A DNA stretch of 5,469 bases from Deltaproteobacteria bacterium (GTDB taxonomy: Bacteria; Desulfobacterota_E; Deferrimicrobia; Deferrimicrobiales; Deferrimicrobiaceae): NCBI GenBank assembly GCA_023488945.1, contig JAMDBZ010000042.1, forward strand, positions 1 to 5,469, written 5' to 3'. Below, piece after piece: positions 1-5,469 of the stretch. The number at the start of each line of letters is the position of its first letter. Position 1 is the stretch's first letter. The position numbers were made by a program, and so were the translations under genes. A model generated the notes under the pieces. It saw nothing but the letters and a program-made list of their open reading frames with translations, did no database searches and was not told the origin of the DNA.

Positions 1-245
1 CTCAGGTCCACAACTCCCGCGATGAACTGCGCCGTGCCGCCGAAGGCGATCGCCATCGCCAAGGTCGGACCGGCGCCCCAGTACCCGACGTTGTGAAGCC
101 CCGTGGCCATCGTCGTCGTGGCGAACCCCATCAGTCCCACGACCGCCGGGTTCGCCCACCACTCCCGGTACATCCCGGGTTCGGGAGGGGTCATCGGCCC
201 CATGGCTTCCTCCCGTTCCCTCCTGATTTCCGCGACTTGTGTCAT
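1..245 (-). CDS. Acetate uptake transporter, GPR1/FUN34/YaaH (AceTr) family, partial (N-terminal 81 residues)
   Basis: Read on the minus strand from ATG at 245-243, the frame stays open to the window edge, so only the N-terminal 81 residues are present; the rest of the gene lies beyond position 1. About 30 hydrophilic, charged residues are followed by WWANPAVVGLMGF (residues 29-41), which resembles the NPAPLGL signature that opens the first membrane helix of this family. Next come LHNVGYWGAGP (50-60) and AIAFGGTAQFIAGVVDL (65-81), the conserved FGGxxQ region of the second helix. Family members are inner-membrane acetate/succinate channels or proton symporters such as E. coli SatP. The start is supported by AGGAGG at 258-253, seven bases upstream. 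The NPAVVGL version departs slightly from the usual NPAPLGL. The gene seems to be monocistronic at this end, with a 215-bp upstream gap holding candidate control elements. Family assignment is firm; the substrate is inferred. Confidence 0.88.
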   Translation of the reverse strand, partial: MTQVAEIRREREEAMGPMTPPEPGMYREWWANPAVVGLMGFATTTMATGLHNVGYWGAGPTLAMAIAFGGTAQFIAGVVDL

Positions 246-264
246 GACCGGCCCTCCTATCAGC

Positions 265-287
265 GATCGGGGCGTTCCCGCCCGATC
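265..287 (-). other. Hairpin next to the RBS in the transporter leader
   Basis: Read on the minus strand, the arms GATCGGGCG and CGCCCCGATC enclose the loop GGAA, giving a nine-pair stem with one bulged base and a GNRA-type tetraloop. The stem ends six bases before the AGGAGG Shine-Dalgarno of the acetate transporter (258-253). No T-run follows, so it is not a classical intrinsic terminator. It could stabilise the mRNA or affect access to the RBS. The structure is seen in the sequence; the function is inferred. Confidence 0.45.
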
Positions 288-322
288 CTCCGTCCATCCC
301 GTGGCGTTGCCGATACGCCCCC

Positions 323-353
323 GGGGTCCCCGGCCTTCCCGGGCCGGGATCCC
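323..353. other. Strong GC-rich hairpin in the transporter upstream region
   Basis: CCCGGCC (329-335) and GGCCGGG (342-348) pair perfectly around a six-base loop. The stem extends outward to 323-353 with one bulge and one position that is G-U on the plus-strand RNA but a mismatch on the minus-strand RNA. No T-run follows on the minus strand, so it is a weak candidate for a terminator of the zinc-ribbon gene that ends at 461. It lies in the leader if the transporter promoter is near 380. GC-rich sequence forms such stems easily, so the function is uncertain. Confidence 0.4.
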
Positions 354-379
354 ATGCCTTTCTCCTGTTTTCTGGTTTC

Positions 380-385
380 AATATG
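380..385 (-). promoter_or_regulatory. Possible -10 element for the acetate transporter
   Basis: The minus strand reads CATATT, a four-of-six match to TATAAT, in one of the few A/T-rich spots between the two genes. No convincing -35 hexamer lies at the usual distance. That would suit an activator-dependent promoter, because the CRP-like palindrome at 404-425 would be centred about 41 bp upstream of a start near 373. The transcription start is estimated by spacing only. Confidence 0.3.
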
Positions 386-403
386 GGCCGGGGGGAGGAC
401 GGA

Positions 404-425
404 TTCCGTGAAAGGTTTCACATTT
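404..425 (-). promoter_or_regulatory. CRP-like operator upstream of the acetate transporter
   Basis: The plus strand has GTGAAAGGTTTCAC at 408-421, a palindrome with six-base arms and a two-base centre. Read on the minus strand, the core is TGTGA-N6-TCACG, nine of ten matches to the CRP half-sites TGTGA and TCACA, and it is preceded by AAA as in the extended consensus. It lies about 160 bp upstream of the transporter ATG. CRP-family activation of acetate-uptake genes is known in enterics. Which CRP/FNR-family protein exists here cannot be seen. Confidence 0.45.
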
Positions 426-460
426 CCGGACCAGTACCGTTTATCGGCAGGAAGAACTTC

Positions 461-706
461 TTAGTGCGTTTCACCGCGAACGACCGCACGCCGCTCCTTC
501 GCCTTCAAGGCCTGTTTTTTCAATTCCTCCGGCGCCTGGCCCCACGGGATCGCCCGCGTGTTGTGGCACCGGCACTGGTAGAGGATGAAGCGTCTCCGCC
601 CCTCCACATCCTCCAGGATCCCGATCGCCTCCACGGCGCACATGTCGACCTCGATCCGGCCGCAACACGGACACGGGGGGGACCTGTTCGACGAGAAGGG
701 GGGCAC
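461..706 (-). CDS. Small putative zinc-ribbon protein (CxxC ... CxC), unknown function
   Basis: This is an 81-residue protein that I cannot assign to a named family. After a short Ser/Pro-rich N-terminus, it has CPCCGR (Cys 12, 14, 15) and then YQCRCHNTRAIPW (Cys 45 and 47, 30 residues on). Cys12-x2-Cys15 with Cys45-x-Cys47 would make a four-cysteine zinc ribbon, with the segment between predicted to be the beta part. An extra Cys14 and Cys23 are present. The C-terminus, PEELKKQALKAKERRA, looks like a basic helix. Such small ribbons bind nucleic acid or partner proteins, but no function can be named. GTG at 706-704 is preferred because GGAGGG lies ten bases upstream at 722-717. A longer reading from GTG at 763 (100 aa) has no RBS, and that codon overlaps the proposed -10 box. 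The gene is divergent from the LexA-like repressor and reads toward the transporter. Confidence 0.65.
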   Translation of the reverse strand: MPPFSSNRSPPCPCCGRIEVDMCAVEAIGILEDVEGRRRFILYQCRCHNTRAIPWGQAPEELKKQALKAKERRAVVRGETH

Positions 707-716
707 TTGCGATGTT

Positions 717-722
717 CCCTCC
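717..722 (-). promoter_or_regulatory. Ribosome binding site deciding the start of the zinc-ribbon gene
   Basis: GGAGGG on the minus strand lies ten bases before GTG at 706-704. No comparable motif precedes the alternative upstream GTG at 763, so this site favours the 81-residue product. Confidence 0.5.
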
Positions 723-762
723 GCCCGGCGGCCCGAACCGGCCCCCGGGAATTTACGATCCA

Positions 763-791
763 CCCATAGGTCATATCGTCCGATCTGTCAA
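763..791 (-). promoter_or_regulatory. Sigma-70-like promoter for the zinc-ribbon gene
   Basis: The minus strand has a perfect TTGACA (791-786), an exact 17-base spacer, and TATGGG (768-763), which matches three of six positions of TATAAT. Transcription would start near 756, giving a leader of about 50 bases that contains the GGAGGG site at 722-717. The promoter lies in the gap divergent from the repressor gene, so it is a natural target for that repressor. The -10 box is weak, so this is a prediction. Confidence 0.45.
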
Positions 792-808
792 CCGACTTTA
801 TGGCCGGA

Positions 809-834
809 TTGTCCAATTGCTCCGCCGCGGACAA
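809..834. promoter_or_regulatory. Inverted repeat TTGTCC-N14-GGACAA, candidate repressor operator
   Basis: TTGTCC at 809-814 and GGACAA at 829-834 are exact inverted copies separated by 14 bases. They lie between the zinc-ribbon promoter and the ATG at 854 of the LexA/CI-like gene. Dimeric XRE/S24 repressors normally bind such dyads next to their own gene. The arms are short, so chance occurrence is possible. If it is a real operator, it also favours the 854 start over the ATG at 800, which would place it inside the coding region. Confidence 0.35.
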
Positions 835-853
835 ACTCCCTACCATCTACACG

Positions 854-1525
854 ATGTTCAAGCGCTACCGGGAAAACATACGGGAAGCCCTGAAGGCGAG
901 GGGATGGAGCCGCGCGGACCTTGCCCGAACGACCCGGATCGATTTTTCCTACCTCGACAGGCTCCTGCAAGGAAAGGCCCGGTTCAACGAAGATCTCATC
1001 GAGGCGATCGCCAAGGCGTTGGGAGTCGCTCCCTCCGGCGCCCCGGCCCCGATCCCGGTCCGCATCACGTATTCGAGGACGTTCGAAGACCCCCGTCTCC
1101 CGCAAAAACGGGAATTCGATTACCTTCCGATCCCGATCGTCGAGCCGAGGGTCGCGGCGGGGAACCCGGAAGTCGTCTCGAGCGAACAGGTCCTCGACAT
1201 TGTCTTCATCCACCGGCGGGCCCTCAAGCGCCGGAGCGCGCAGGGCTACATCTGCACCGTCGTTACGGGCGACAGCATGGCGCCCGTCATCCGAGACGGG
1301 GCCATCGTCTGCATCGACAGCCGGGCCAGGCCGGAGGGAAGGAAGGTCCCGAAGGAGTCGATCTGGGCCGTCCGGAAAGGGGAAGGAACCGTCATCAAGC
1401 ATCTCCAGTTCAAGGACGACCTGATCCTGCTGATCTCGGAAAATCCCGCGTACGAGATCGAGACCACGAGCGACCCCATGGCGATCATCGGGCGGGTGGT
1501 GGGGGTGTGGCAGAACCTCGCTTGA
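854..1525 (+). CDS. LexA/CI-like transcriptional repressor: XRE helix-turn-helix plus S24 self-cleaving domain
   Basis: This 223-residue protein has an N-terminal XRE-type helix-turn-helix at about 8-60; SRADLARTTRIDFSYLDRLLQGK (19-41) spans the recognition helices. A linker follows, then an S24 peptidase domain at about 92-220. The cleavage region PRVAAGNPE contains the Ala102-Gly103 bond and matches the VAAGEP site of E. coli LexA. The nucleophile is Ser141 in TGDSMAPVIRDG and the general base is Lys182 in GTVIKHL. Spacings (39 and 41 residues) resemble phage CI (38 and 43) more than LexA (35 and 37). In this family, RecA filaments trigger self-cleavage and release the operator DNA. All residues needed for cleavage are intact. 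ATG 854 is preferred because the XRE domain begins there; an in-frame ATG at 800 adds 18 residues unlike the family. Neither has a clear RBS. It is divergent from the zinc-ribbon gene, with no phage genes beside it, so the target regulon is unknown. Confidence 0.88.
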   Translation: MFKRYRENIREALKARGWSRADLARTTRIDFSYLDRLLQGKARFNEDLIEAIAKALGVAPSGAPAPIPVRITYSRTFEDPRLPQKREFDYLPIPIVEPRVAAGNPEVVSSEQVLDIVFIHRRALKRRSAQGYICTVVTGDSMAPVIRDGAIVCIDSRARPEGRKVPKESIWAVRKGEGTVIKHLQFKDDLILLISENPAYEIETTSDPMAIIGRVVGVWQNLA

Positions 1526-1543
1526 TCCGGGGCTGCCGGCTCT

Positions 1544-3487
1544 TCACTCTCCTCTCTCCAGCACCTCCCTCACTTTTCTTAAAAGCGCCTTCGGAGAGAC
1601 AGGCTTCAGGATAAAATCCAACCCCTCATCAAGGATTCCTTTTTTATGGATGAGGTTCGCCGTATAGCCGCTTAAAAATGTCGTCTTGACGCCGGGCTTG
1701 ATCCTTTTGATCTCTTCGTAGACCTCCTTGCCGTTCTTCTTCGGCATGATGACATCGAGAAGCAACAGTTGTATGGCCTCTTTGTTTTCCATGAACTTGC
1801 GGATCGCATCCTCCCCGTCTTCCGCCGCGATGACCGTGTATCCGAATTTCTCGAGGACCGCCTTCGTCAGTTCCCTGACCACCTGTTCATCCTCGGCCAC
1901 GAGGATCGTTTCCGTGCCGCCTTCCGGATACGCGGCGGGCATCGCATGGACCGTTTCCTCGATGGCCGATTTGACCAGGGGCAGATAGATCTTGAACGTC
2001 GTCCCCCTTCCGGGCTCGCTGTAGACGTTGATGTAACCGTCGTGCTGCTTGACGATCCCGTAGACCATCGAGAGCCCGAGACCGGTGCCTTTGCCCGGCT
2101 CCTTGGTCGTGAAGAACGGCTCGAAGATCCGGTCTCTCGTTTCGTCATCCATCCCGACGCCCGAATCGGTCACCGAGAGAAGGACATACGTCCCCACCTC
2201 TCCATAGCCGTGCCTTCTGATGTACTCCTCATCCAGGTGGAGGATCTCCGTCTCCATGATCAACTCCCCTCCATCCGGCATGGCATCCCGCGCATTGGCC
2301 GCAAGGTTCATCAGGACCTGCTCGATCTGCCCCCTGTCGACCATGACGGTCGGGTCCCGGCCCGAAAGCGCCGTCTTGAATTCGACGTCCTCGCCGATGA
2401 TCCGCCGCAGGAACTTATCAACGCCTTTGATGATTTCATGCAGGTTCTGAGGCTTCGGATCGATGATCTGCTTTCTGCCGAAGGCGAGCAGGCTCCGGGT
2501 CAGGTGAGCCGCCTTTTCACCCGCATGAAGGATCTCCTTGAGATGGATCCGGTTGGGATCGTCTTCGGCCATGTTCGTTTCGATGAGGTTCCCATATCCG
2601 ATGATGACGCTGAGGATGTTGTTGAAGTCATGGGCCACGCCGCCCGCAAGCTGGCCGACCGCCTCCATCTTCTGGATCTGGCGGAGCTGTTCTTCGAGCT
2701 TCTTCTGCTCGGTGATATCGGTCACCAGTCCGTCATACGCGACAACCCGGTCCTGGTCATCGTGTCGAGGAACGGGGGCGTTCCTCACCCAGCGGACGGA
2801 ACCGTCCTTGTGGATGATCCGATGTTCAAAGGGCGGCACGGCCTCGCCCGAAAGCACCTTGTCAGTCCGTTTTACGACAGTGCCCCAGTCTCCTTCGTGA
2901 ACGATTCGGCTCCAGAGGGAGGGGTCGGCCTCGTATTCCTCCGGCATGTAGCCGGTTACGGCGACGCAGCCGGGCCCGTGTTTCGTCGATGCCGGCTTGC
3001 CGTCCTTGACCTCGACGGCATAAATGTAGTTCACCACCGATTCGACCAACCGCCTGAACCGCTCCTCGCTTTTTCTCAGCGCCTCCTCCGCCCGCCTGTG
3101 CTCCCGCCTCACCTCCGCCTCGCGCAGCTCCCGTTCAACGGCGGGGATCAGCCTCTTGAGATTGCCCTTCAGGACGTAGTCGTTGGCGCCTTCTTTCATG
3201 GCCGTGACGGCGGTATCCTCGCCGATGGTCCCCGAGGCGAAGATGAAGGGGATGTCGAGACTCTTCCTCCTCACGAGCTTCAGGGCCTCGGTGCCGCTGA
3301 AACGGGGCATGGTGTAATCGGCAACGACGAGATCCCATTGCCGACGATCGAGCGCATCGGTCATGGCCGCAGCCGTGTCGACGCGCTCGAAGGTCACATC
3401 GTAGCCCCCGTGCCGCAGCTCCCGCACCAGCAACAGCGCGTCGTCTTCTGAATCCTCGACGATCAGGACACGCAACGGGATACCCAT
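1544..3487 (-). CDS. Hybrid sensor histidine kinase: REC-PAS-HisKA-HATPase-REC
   Basis: This 647-residue cytoplasmic-looking protein has no membrane segment. An N-terminal receiver (about 5-120) has acidic Glu11/Asp12, phosphoacceptor Asp57 in VVADYTMP, and Lys107. A linker helix (about 120-140) leads to a PAS domain with PAC motif (about 140-262, with HKDGSVRWV and VTDITEQK). The transmitter has phosphoacceptor His286 in GGVAHDFNN, an HPK4-type H-box. It continues with N-box [10 protein letters not shown] (394-403), G1 DSGVGM (441-446), FEPFFTTK (455-462) and G2 GTGLGLS (467-473). A C-terminal receiver (about 527-645) has Asp533, Asp578 in LLLDVIMP, and Lys628. It should autophosphorylate His286 and pass phosphate to Asp578, while the N-terminal receiver probably takes phosphate from another kinase. 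The start is supported by AAGGAGG at 3500-3494, six bases upstream. It is the last gene of the cluster and converges on the repressor gene. The signal is unknown. Confidence 0.93.
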   Translation of the reverse strand: MGIPLRVLIVEDSEDDALLLVRELRHGGYDVTFERVDTAAAMTDALDRRQWDLVVADYTMPRFSGTEALKLVRRKSLDIPFIFASGTIGEDTAVTAMKEGANDYVLKGNLKRLIPAVERELREAEVRREHRRAEEALRKSEERFRRLVESVVNYIYAVEVKDGKPASTKHGPGCVAVTGYMPEEYEADPSLWSRIVHEGDWGTVVKRTDKVLSGEAVPPFEHRIIHKDGSVRWVRNAPVPRHDDQDRVVAYDGLVTDITEQKKLEEQLRQIQKMEAVGQLAGGVAHDFNNILSVIIGYGNLIETNMAEDDPNRIHLKEILHAGEKAAHLTRSLLAFGRKQIIDPKPQNLHEIIKGVDKFLRRIIGEDVEFKTALSGRDPTVMVDRGQIEQVLMNLAANARDAMPDGGELIMETEILHLDEEYIRRHGYGEVGTYVLLSVTDSGVGMDDETRDRIFEPFFTTKEPGKGTGLGLSMVYGIVKQHDGYINVYSEPGRGTTFKIYLPLVKSAIEETVHAMPAAYPEGGTETILVAEDEQVVRELTKAVLEKFGYTVIAAEDGEDAIRKFMENKEAIQLLLLDVIMPKKNGKEVYEEIKRIKPGVKTTFLSGYTANLIHKKGILDEGLDFILKPVSPKALLRKVREVLERGE

Positions 3488-3572
3488 CCGGATCCTCCTT
3501 CCTTCGCGACTCGGGGGGCCGTCGCTTGCGGCTCGCCGTCCGTGCCGCCGGTCCCGGGTCGCGGGTCGGGGT

Positions 3573-4013
3573 CTACGGGTGCGGCGGAGGTTCGTTCAGG
3601 ATCAGCCAGTAGAGGCCGAGCTGCCGCACCGCCTCGGTGAACTGGTTGAAATCCACGGGTTTGCGGATATAGCTGTTGGCCCCCAGCTTGTAGCCGTTCA
3701 CCAGGTCCTTCTCCTCTTTCGAGGAGGTCAGGATGACCACGGGGAGGAGTTTCGTCCGTTCCTCCGAACGGATGCGCCGAAGCACCTCCAGGCCGTCGAT
3801 TTTCGGAAGTTTCAGGTCCAGGAGGATCACCGCCGGCATGGCGGCCATGTCACGGCTTACGTATCCGCCTTTCCCGAAAAGATAATCCAGCGCCTCGGCG
3901 CCGTCCTGCGCCACCACGACCTCGTTCAGGATGTTGTTCTTCTTGAGCGCCCTTAGCGTCAACTCCACGTCGTCGGGGTTGTCTTCCACCAGAAATATGA
4001 CCTTGTCCTGCAT
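3573..4013 (-). CDS. Single-domain response regulator, CheY-like, Rcp1 type
   Basis: This 146-residue protein is a receiver domain only. Acidic residues Glu10 and Asp11 are in FLVEDNPDD. The phosphoacceptor is Asp66 in VILLDLKLPKIDG, the switch Thr96 is in VVILTSSKEE, and Lys118 is in YIRKPVDF. The extended loop before Asp66 and the NPDDVELTLRALKKN opening are typical of Rcp1-type receivers, which take phosphate from Cph1-like kinases. The C-terminal tail WLILNEPPPHP carries no output domain, so it acts by protein contact or as a phosphate shuttle. ATG at 4013 is supported by AAGGAGG (4024-4018), four bases away. It lies 61 bp after the kinase gene and 85 bp before the hybrid kinase. I infer it accepts phosphate from the upstream kinase, and possibly from the hybrid kinase too. 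Confidence 0.93.
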   Translation of the reverse strand: MQDKVIFLVEDNPDDVELTLRALKKNNILNEVVVAQDGAEALDYLFGKGGYVSRDMAAMPAVILLDLKLPKIDGLEVLRRIRSEERTKLLPVVILTSSKEEKDLVNGYKLGANSYIRKPVDFNQFTEAVRQLGLYWLILNEPPPHP

Positions 4014-4074
4014 ATGGCCTCCTTATTCCTGGCCCGTCGCTCAGGCCGCGGGGCACGGAGTTCGCGGGTTCCGG

Positions 4075-5469
4075 TCACGGCAAGACGAAATGAAATGTCG
4101 CCCCTTTCCCCACCTCCCCCTCCGCCCACACCCTTCCGCCGTGGCGATGGACGATGTGCTGGACGGTGGCGAGGCCGATGCCGGTGCCGGGAAACTCGGC
4201 CAGCGTATGGAGGCGGTGGAAAGGGATGAACAAATTGCTCGCATAGGCCATGTCGAACCCGGCGCCGTCGTCACGGACGAAATACACCCTTTTGTCGTCC
4301 CGCTCCGTGGCGCCGACCTCGATCCTCGTTCGCGGCTTTCTCCCCGTAAACTTCCAGGCATTCTCCAGGAGGTTTCCCATCATGATCTTGAGAAGCCTCC
4401 TGTCTCCGTTGACGACCAGCCCCTCTTCGATAACGAGATCCACGACACGCTCCGGTTCCCTTTGCCGAAGCTTTTCCGCGATTGCCTTCGCCATTTCGGT
4501 CAGATCGACCGCTTCATGCTGCATCTCGGCCCGGGTGATGCGGGACAGCTTGAGCAAATCATCGATGAGGTCCCCCATGCGCTGACTCGCCGCGCGGACG
4601 CGACGGAGGTAGTCCCTGCCCTGTCCGTCCAGCCTGCCGGCATGGTCTTCCAGCAAGGCCTGGCTGAACCCGTCAATGCTTCTCAAGGGCGCACGCAGAT
4701 CATGGGAGACGGAGTAGCTGAATGCCTCGAGCTCCTTGTTGGCGGCCTCGAGCTGGGCGGTGCGCTCGATGACGCGCTGCTCGAGTTCGGCGTTCAGCCG
4801 GCGGATCTCCCCCTCCGCCCGTTTCCGCTGGACGACCAGGCCGAATTGCGCGGCAACCGCCGAGACGGTCTTCACGAATCGCTCGTCTTCCTCCCGCGGT
4901 TCCCGCAAGAAGAAATCCAGCACGGCGATGACTTCATCGCCCGCCGGAACAGGAATCCCCGCAGCGGCTTTCAGTCCGGCTTCACCGGCGATCCGCGCGC
5001 GGGGAAAATTGTCATCCAACGTGACATCCCGAATCCAGAGCGGTTGTTTCGTGGCCCATACGCGCCCGGGCAGCCCGATCCCCGGCGCGAACGAAAACGC
5101 CGCGCTCGCCTTTACGAATCTTTTCAAACCTTCACCGCCGGCATGCCAGGCCGAGCCCAATTCGAGGAGTGATCCTTCGGACGGAGGGACCCACGCCTCC
5201 CCGAGAACCCACCCCGTCGCCTCGCACACTTTGCGCAACGTGACCCCCAGCGCGGAATTCAGGTCTTCGGCCTCCCCCACGGCCAATGCCGTTGTTTGCA
5301 GAAGACGAACCTCTTCCTCGACATGCTTGCGCTCGGTCACGTCCTGCTTGATGGCGATGAAATGGGTGATCTCCCGATGCTCGCTATCTTGGCGCACAGG
5401 CGTGATGCTCATCTCCTCGGTGTAGAGGCTGCCGTTCTTGCGGCGGTTGATGACCTCGCCGCGCCAGAC
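4075..5469 (-). CDS. Sensor histidine kinase, PAS-GAF-HisKA-HATPase, partial (N-terminus missing)
   Basis: The frame is open to the window edge, so the true start lies beyond 5469; 464 C-terminal residues are visible. The internal Met at 5412 is not the start, since 19 good residues of the PAS/PAC motif precede it (VWRGEVINRRKNGSLYTEE). Residues 1-48 are the end of a PAS domain (THFIAIKQDVTERK). A GAF domain spans about 58-215, with PGIGLPGRVWATKQPLWIRD (129-148). It has no bilin-binding cysteine at the expected site, so it is not a phytochrome. A coiled-coil linker (214-247) leads to HisKA with His256 in SVSHDLRAPL. N-box NLLENAWKF (366-374), G1 DDGAGF (400-405) and G2 GTGIGLA (428-434) are all present. 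The transmitter is the Cph1/bacteriophytochrome type. It probably leads an operon with the receiver and the hybrid kinase. The ligand is unknown. Confidence 0.93.
   Translation of the reverse strand, partial: VWRGEVINRRKNGSLYTEEMSITPVRQDSEHREITHFIAIKQDVTERKHVEEEVRLLQTTALAVGEAEDLNSALGVTLRKVCEATGWVLGEAWVPPSEGSLLELGSAWHAGGEGLKRFVKASAAFSFAPGIGLPGRVWATKQPLWIRDVTLDDNFPRARIAGEAGLKAAAGIPVPAGDEVIAVLDFFLREPREEDERFVKTVSAVAAQFGLVVQRKRAEGEIRRLNAELEQRVIERTAQLEAANKELEAFSYSVSHDLRAPLRSIDGFSQALLEDHAGRLDGQGRDYLRRVRAASQRMGDLIDDLLKLSRITRAEMQHEAVDLTEMAKAIAEKLRQREPERVVDLVIEEGLVVNGDRRLLKIMMGNLLENAWKFTGRKPRTRIEVGATERDDKRVYFVRDDGAGFDMAYASNLFIPFHRLHTLAEFPGTGIGLATVQHIVHRHGGRVWAEGEVGKGATFHFVLP

Noticed and set aside
93..464. 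Plus-strand frames over the transporter N-terminus and its upstream gap
   Set aside because: They run antisense to a clear transporter with a good RBS, and their products are Pro/Arg-rich without motifs.
563..580. TGGCAC on the plus strand resembling a sigma-54 -24 element
   Set aside because: The -12 half (TTGC) is missing at the proper spacing, and the site lies inside the zinc-ribbon coding region with no plus-strand gene just after it.
712..1614. A plus-strand frame of 300 codons overlapping the repressor
   Set aside because: It is an offset frame of the repressor gene, low in complexity and rich in Arg, Gly and Pro; the repressor frame carries the HTH and S24 motifs.
1769..3451. A long plus-strand open frame (560 codons) opposite the hybrid kinase
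   Set aside because: It is antisense to a protein with every kinase and receiver motif intact. Its product, rich in Asp, Arg, His and Pro, has no recognisable domain. Such frames are common opposite G+C-rich genes.
3488..3572. Possible terminator between the receiver and hybrid kinase genes
   Set aside because: Only short GC-rich stems with large loops are present and no T-run follows on the minus strand; read-through within an operon is more likely.
3931..5172. A plus-strand open frame (413 codons) opposite the receiver and PAS-GAF kinase genes
   Set aside because: It spans two real genes on the other strand and shows no known motif, so it is a codon-bias shadow.
1..5469. CRISPR array, tRNA, rRNA, insertion sequence or phage attachment site
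   Set aside because: No regularly spaced repeats, cloverleaf-like tRNA, rRNA segment, transposase motif or flanking direct repeats were seen.

Overview
The window is visibly G+C-rich bacterial DNA, with dense coding on both strands and strong AGGAGG-type ribosome binding sites. The mix is an AceTr-family acetate transporter, a hybrid histidine kinase with an HDFNN-type H-box, and a PAS/GAF kinase paired with an Rcp1-type receiver. It fits a Gram-negative environmental bacterium of the Desulfobacterota (Geobacter-like) sort. That placement is an inference from gene content only; there is no rRNA or tRNA to support it.

Layout. Positions 1-245 (minus) hold the N-terminal 81 residues of an acetate uptake transporter cut by the window edge. 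Positions 246-460 are its upstream region, with a CRP-like palindrome, a possible -10 element and two GC-rich hairpins. Positions 461-706 (minus) encode a small CxxC/CxC putative zinc-ribbon protein. Positions 707-853 form a divergent control region with a promoter-like TTGACA/TATGGG pair and an inverted repeat. Positions 854-1525 (plus) encode a LexA/CI-like repressor with helix-turn-helix, Ala-Gly cleavage site and Ser/Lys dyad. Its stop codon is 18 bp from the stop of the convergent kinase gene. Positions 1544-5469 (minus) are a three-gene signalling cluster, transcribed from the right edge leftwards: a PAS-GAF histidine kinase (N-terminus outside the window), a single-domain response regulator, and a REC-PAS-HisKA-HATPase-REC hybrid kinase.

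How the genes may work together. The kinase, the stand-alone receiver and the hybrid kinase are spaced 61 and 85 bp apart, and the latter two have their own strong RBS, so they look like one operon. The kinase/receiver pair matches the Cph1/Rcp1 arrangement in its transmitter and receiver families, but its visible sensor part is PAS-GAF, not a phytochrome. The hybrid kinase adds two more receivers, giving three phosphoacceptor aspartates in two proteins, with no DNA-binding output domain and no membrane segment in view. The repressor and the small zinc-ribbon gene are divergent, and a shared control region suggests (does not prove) that the repressor controls its neighbour, possibly released by DNA damage through self-cleavage. 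No phage structural genes, CRISPR array, IS element, tRNA or rRNA is visible.
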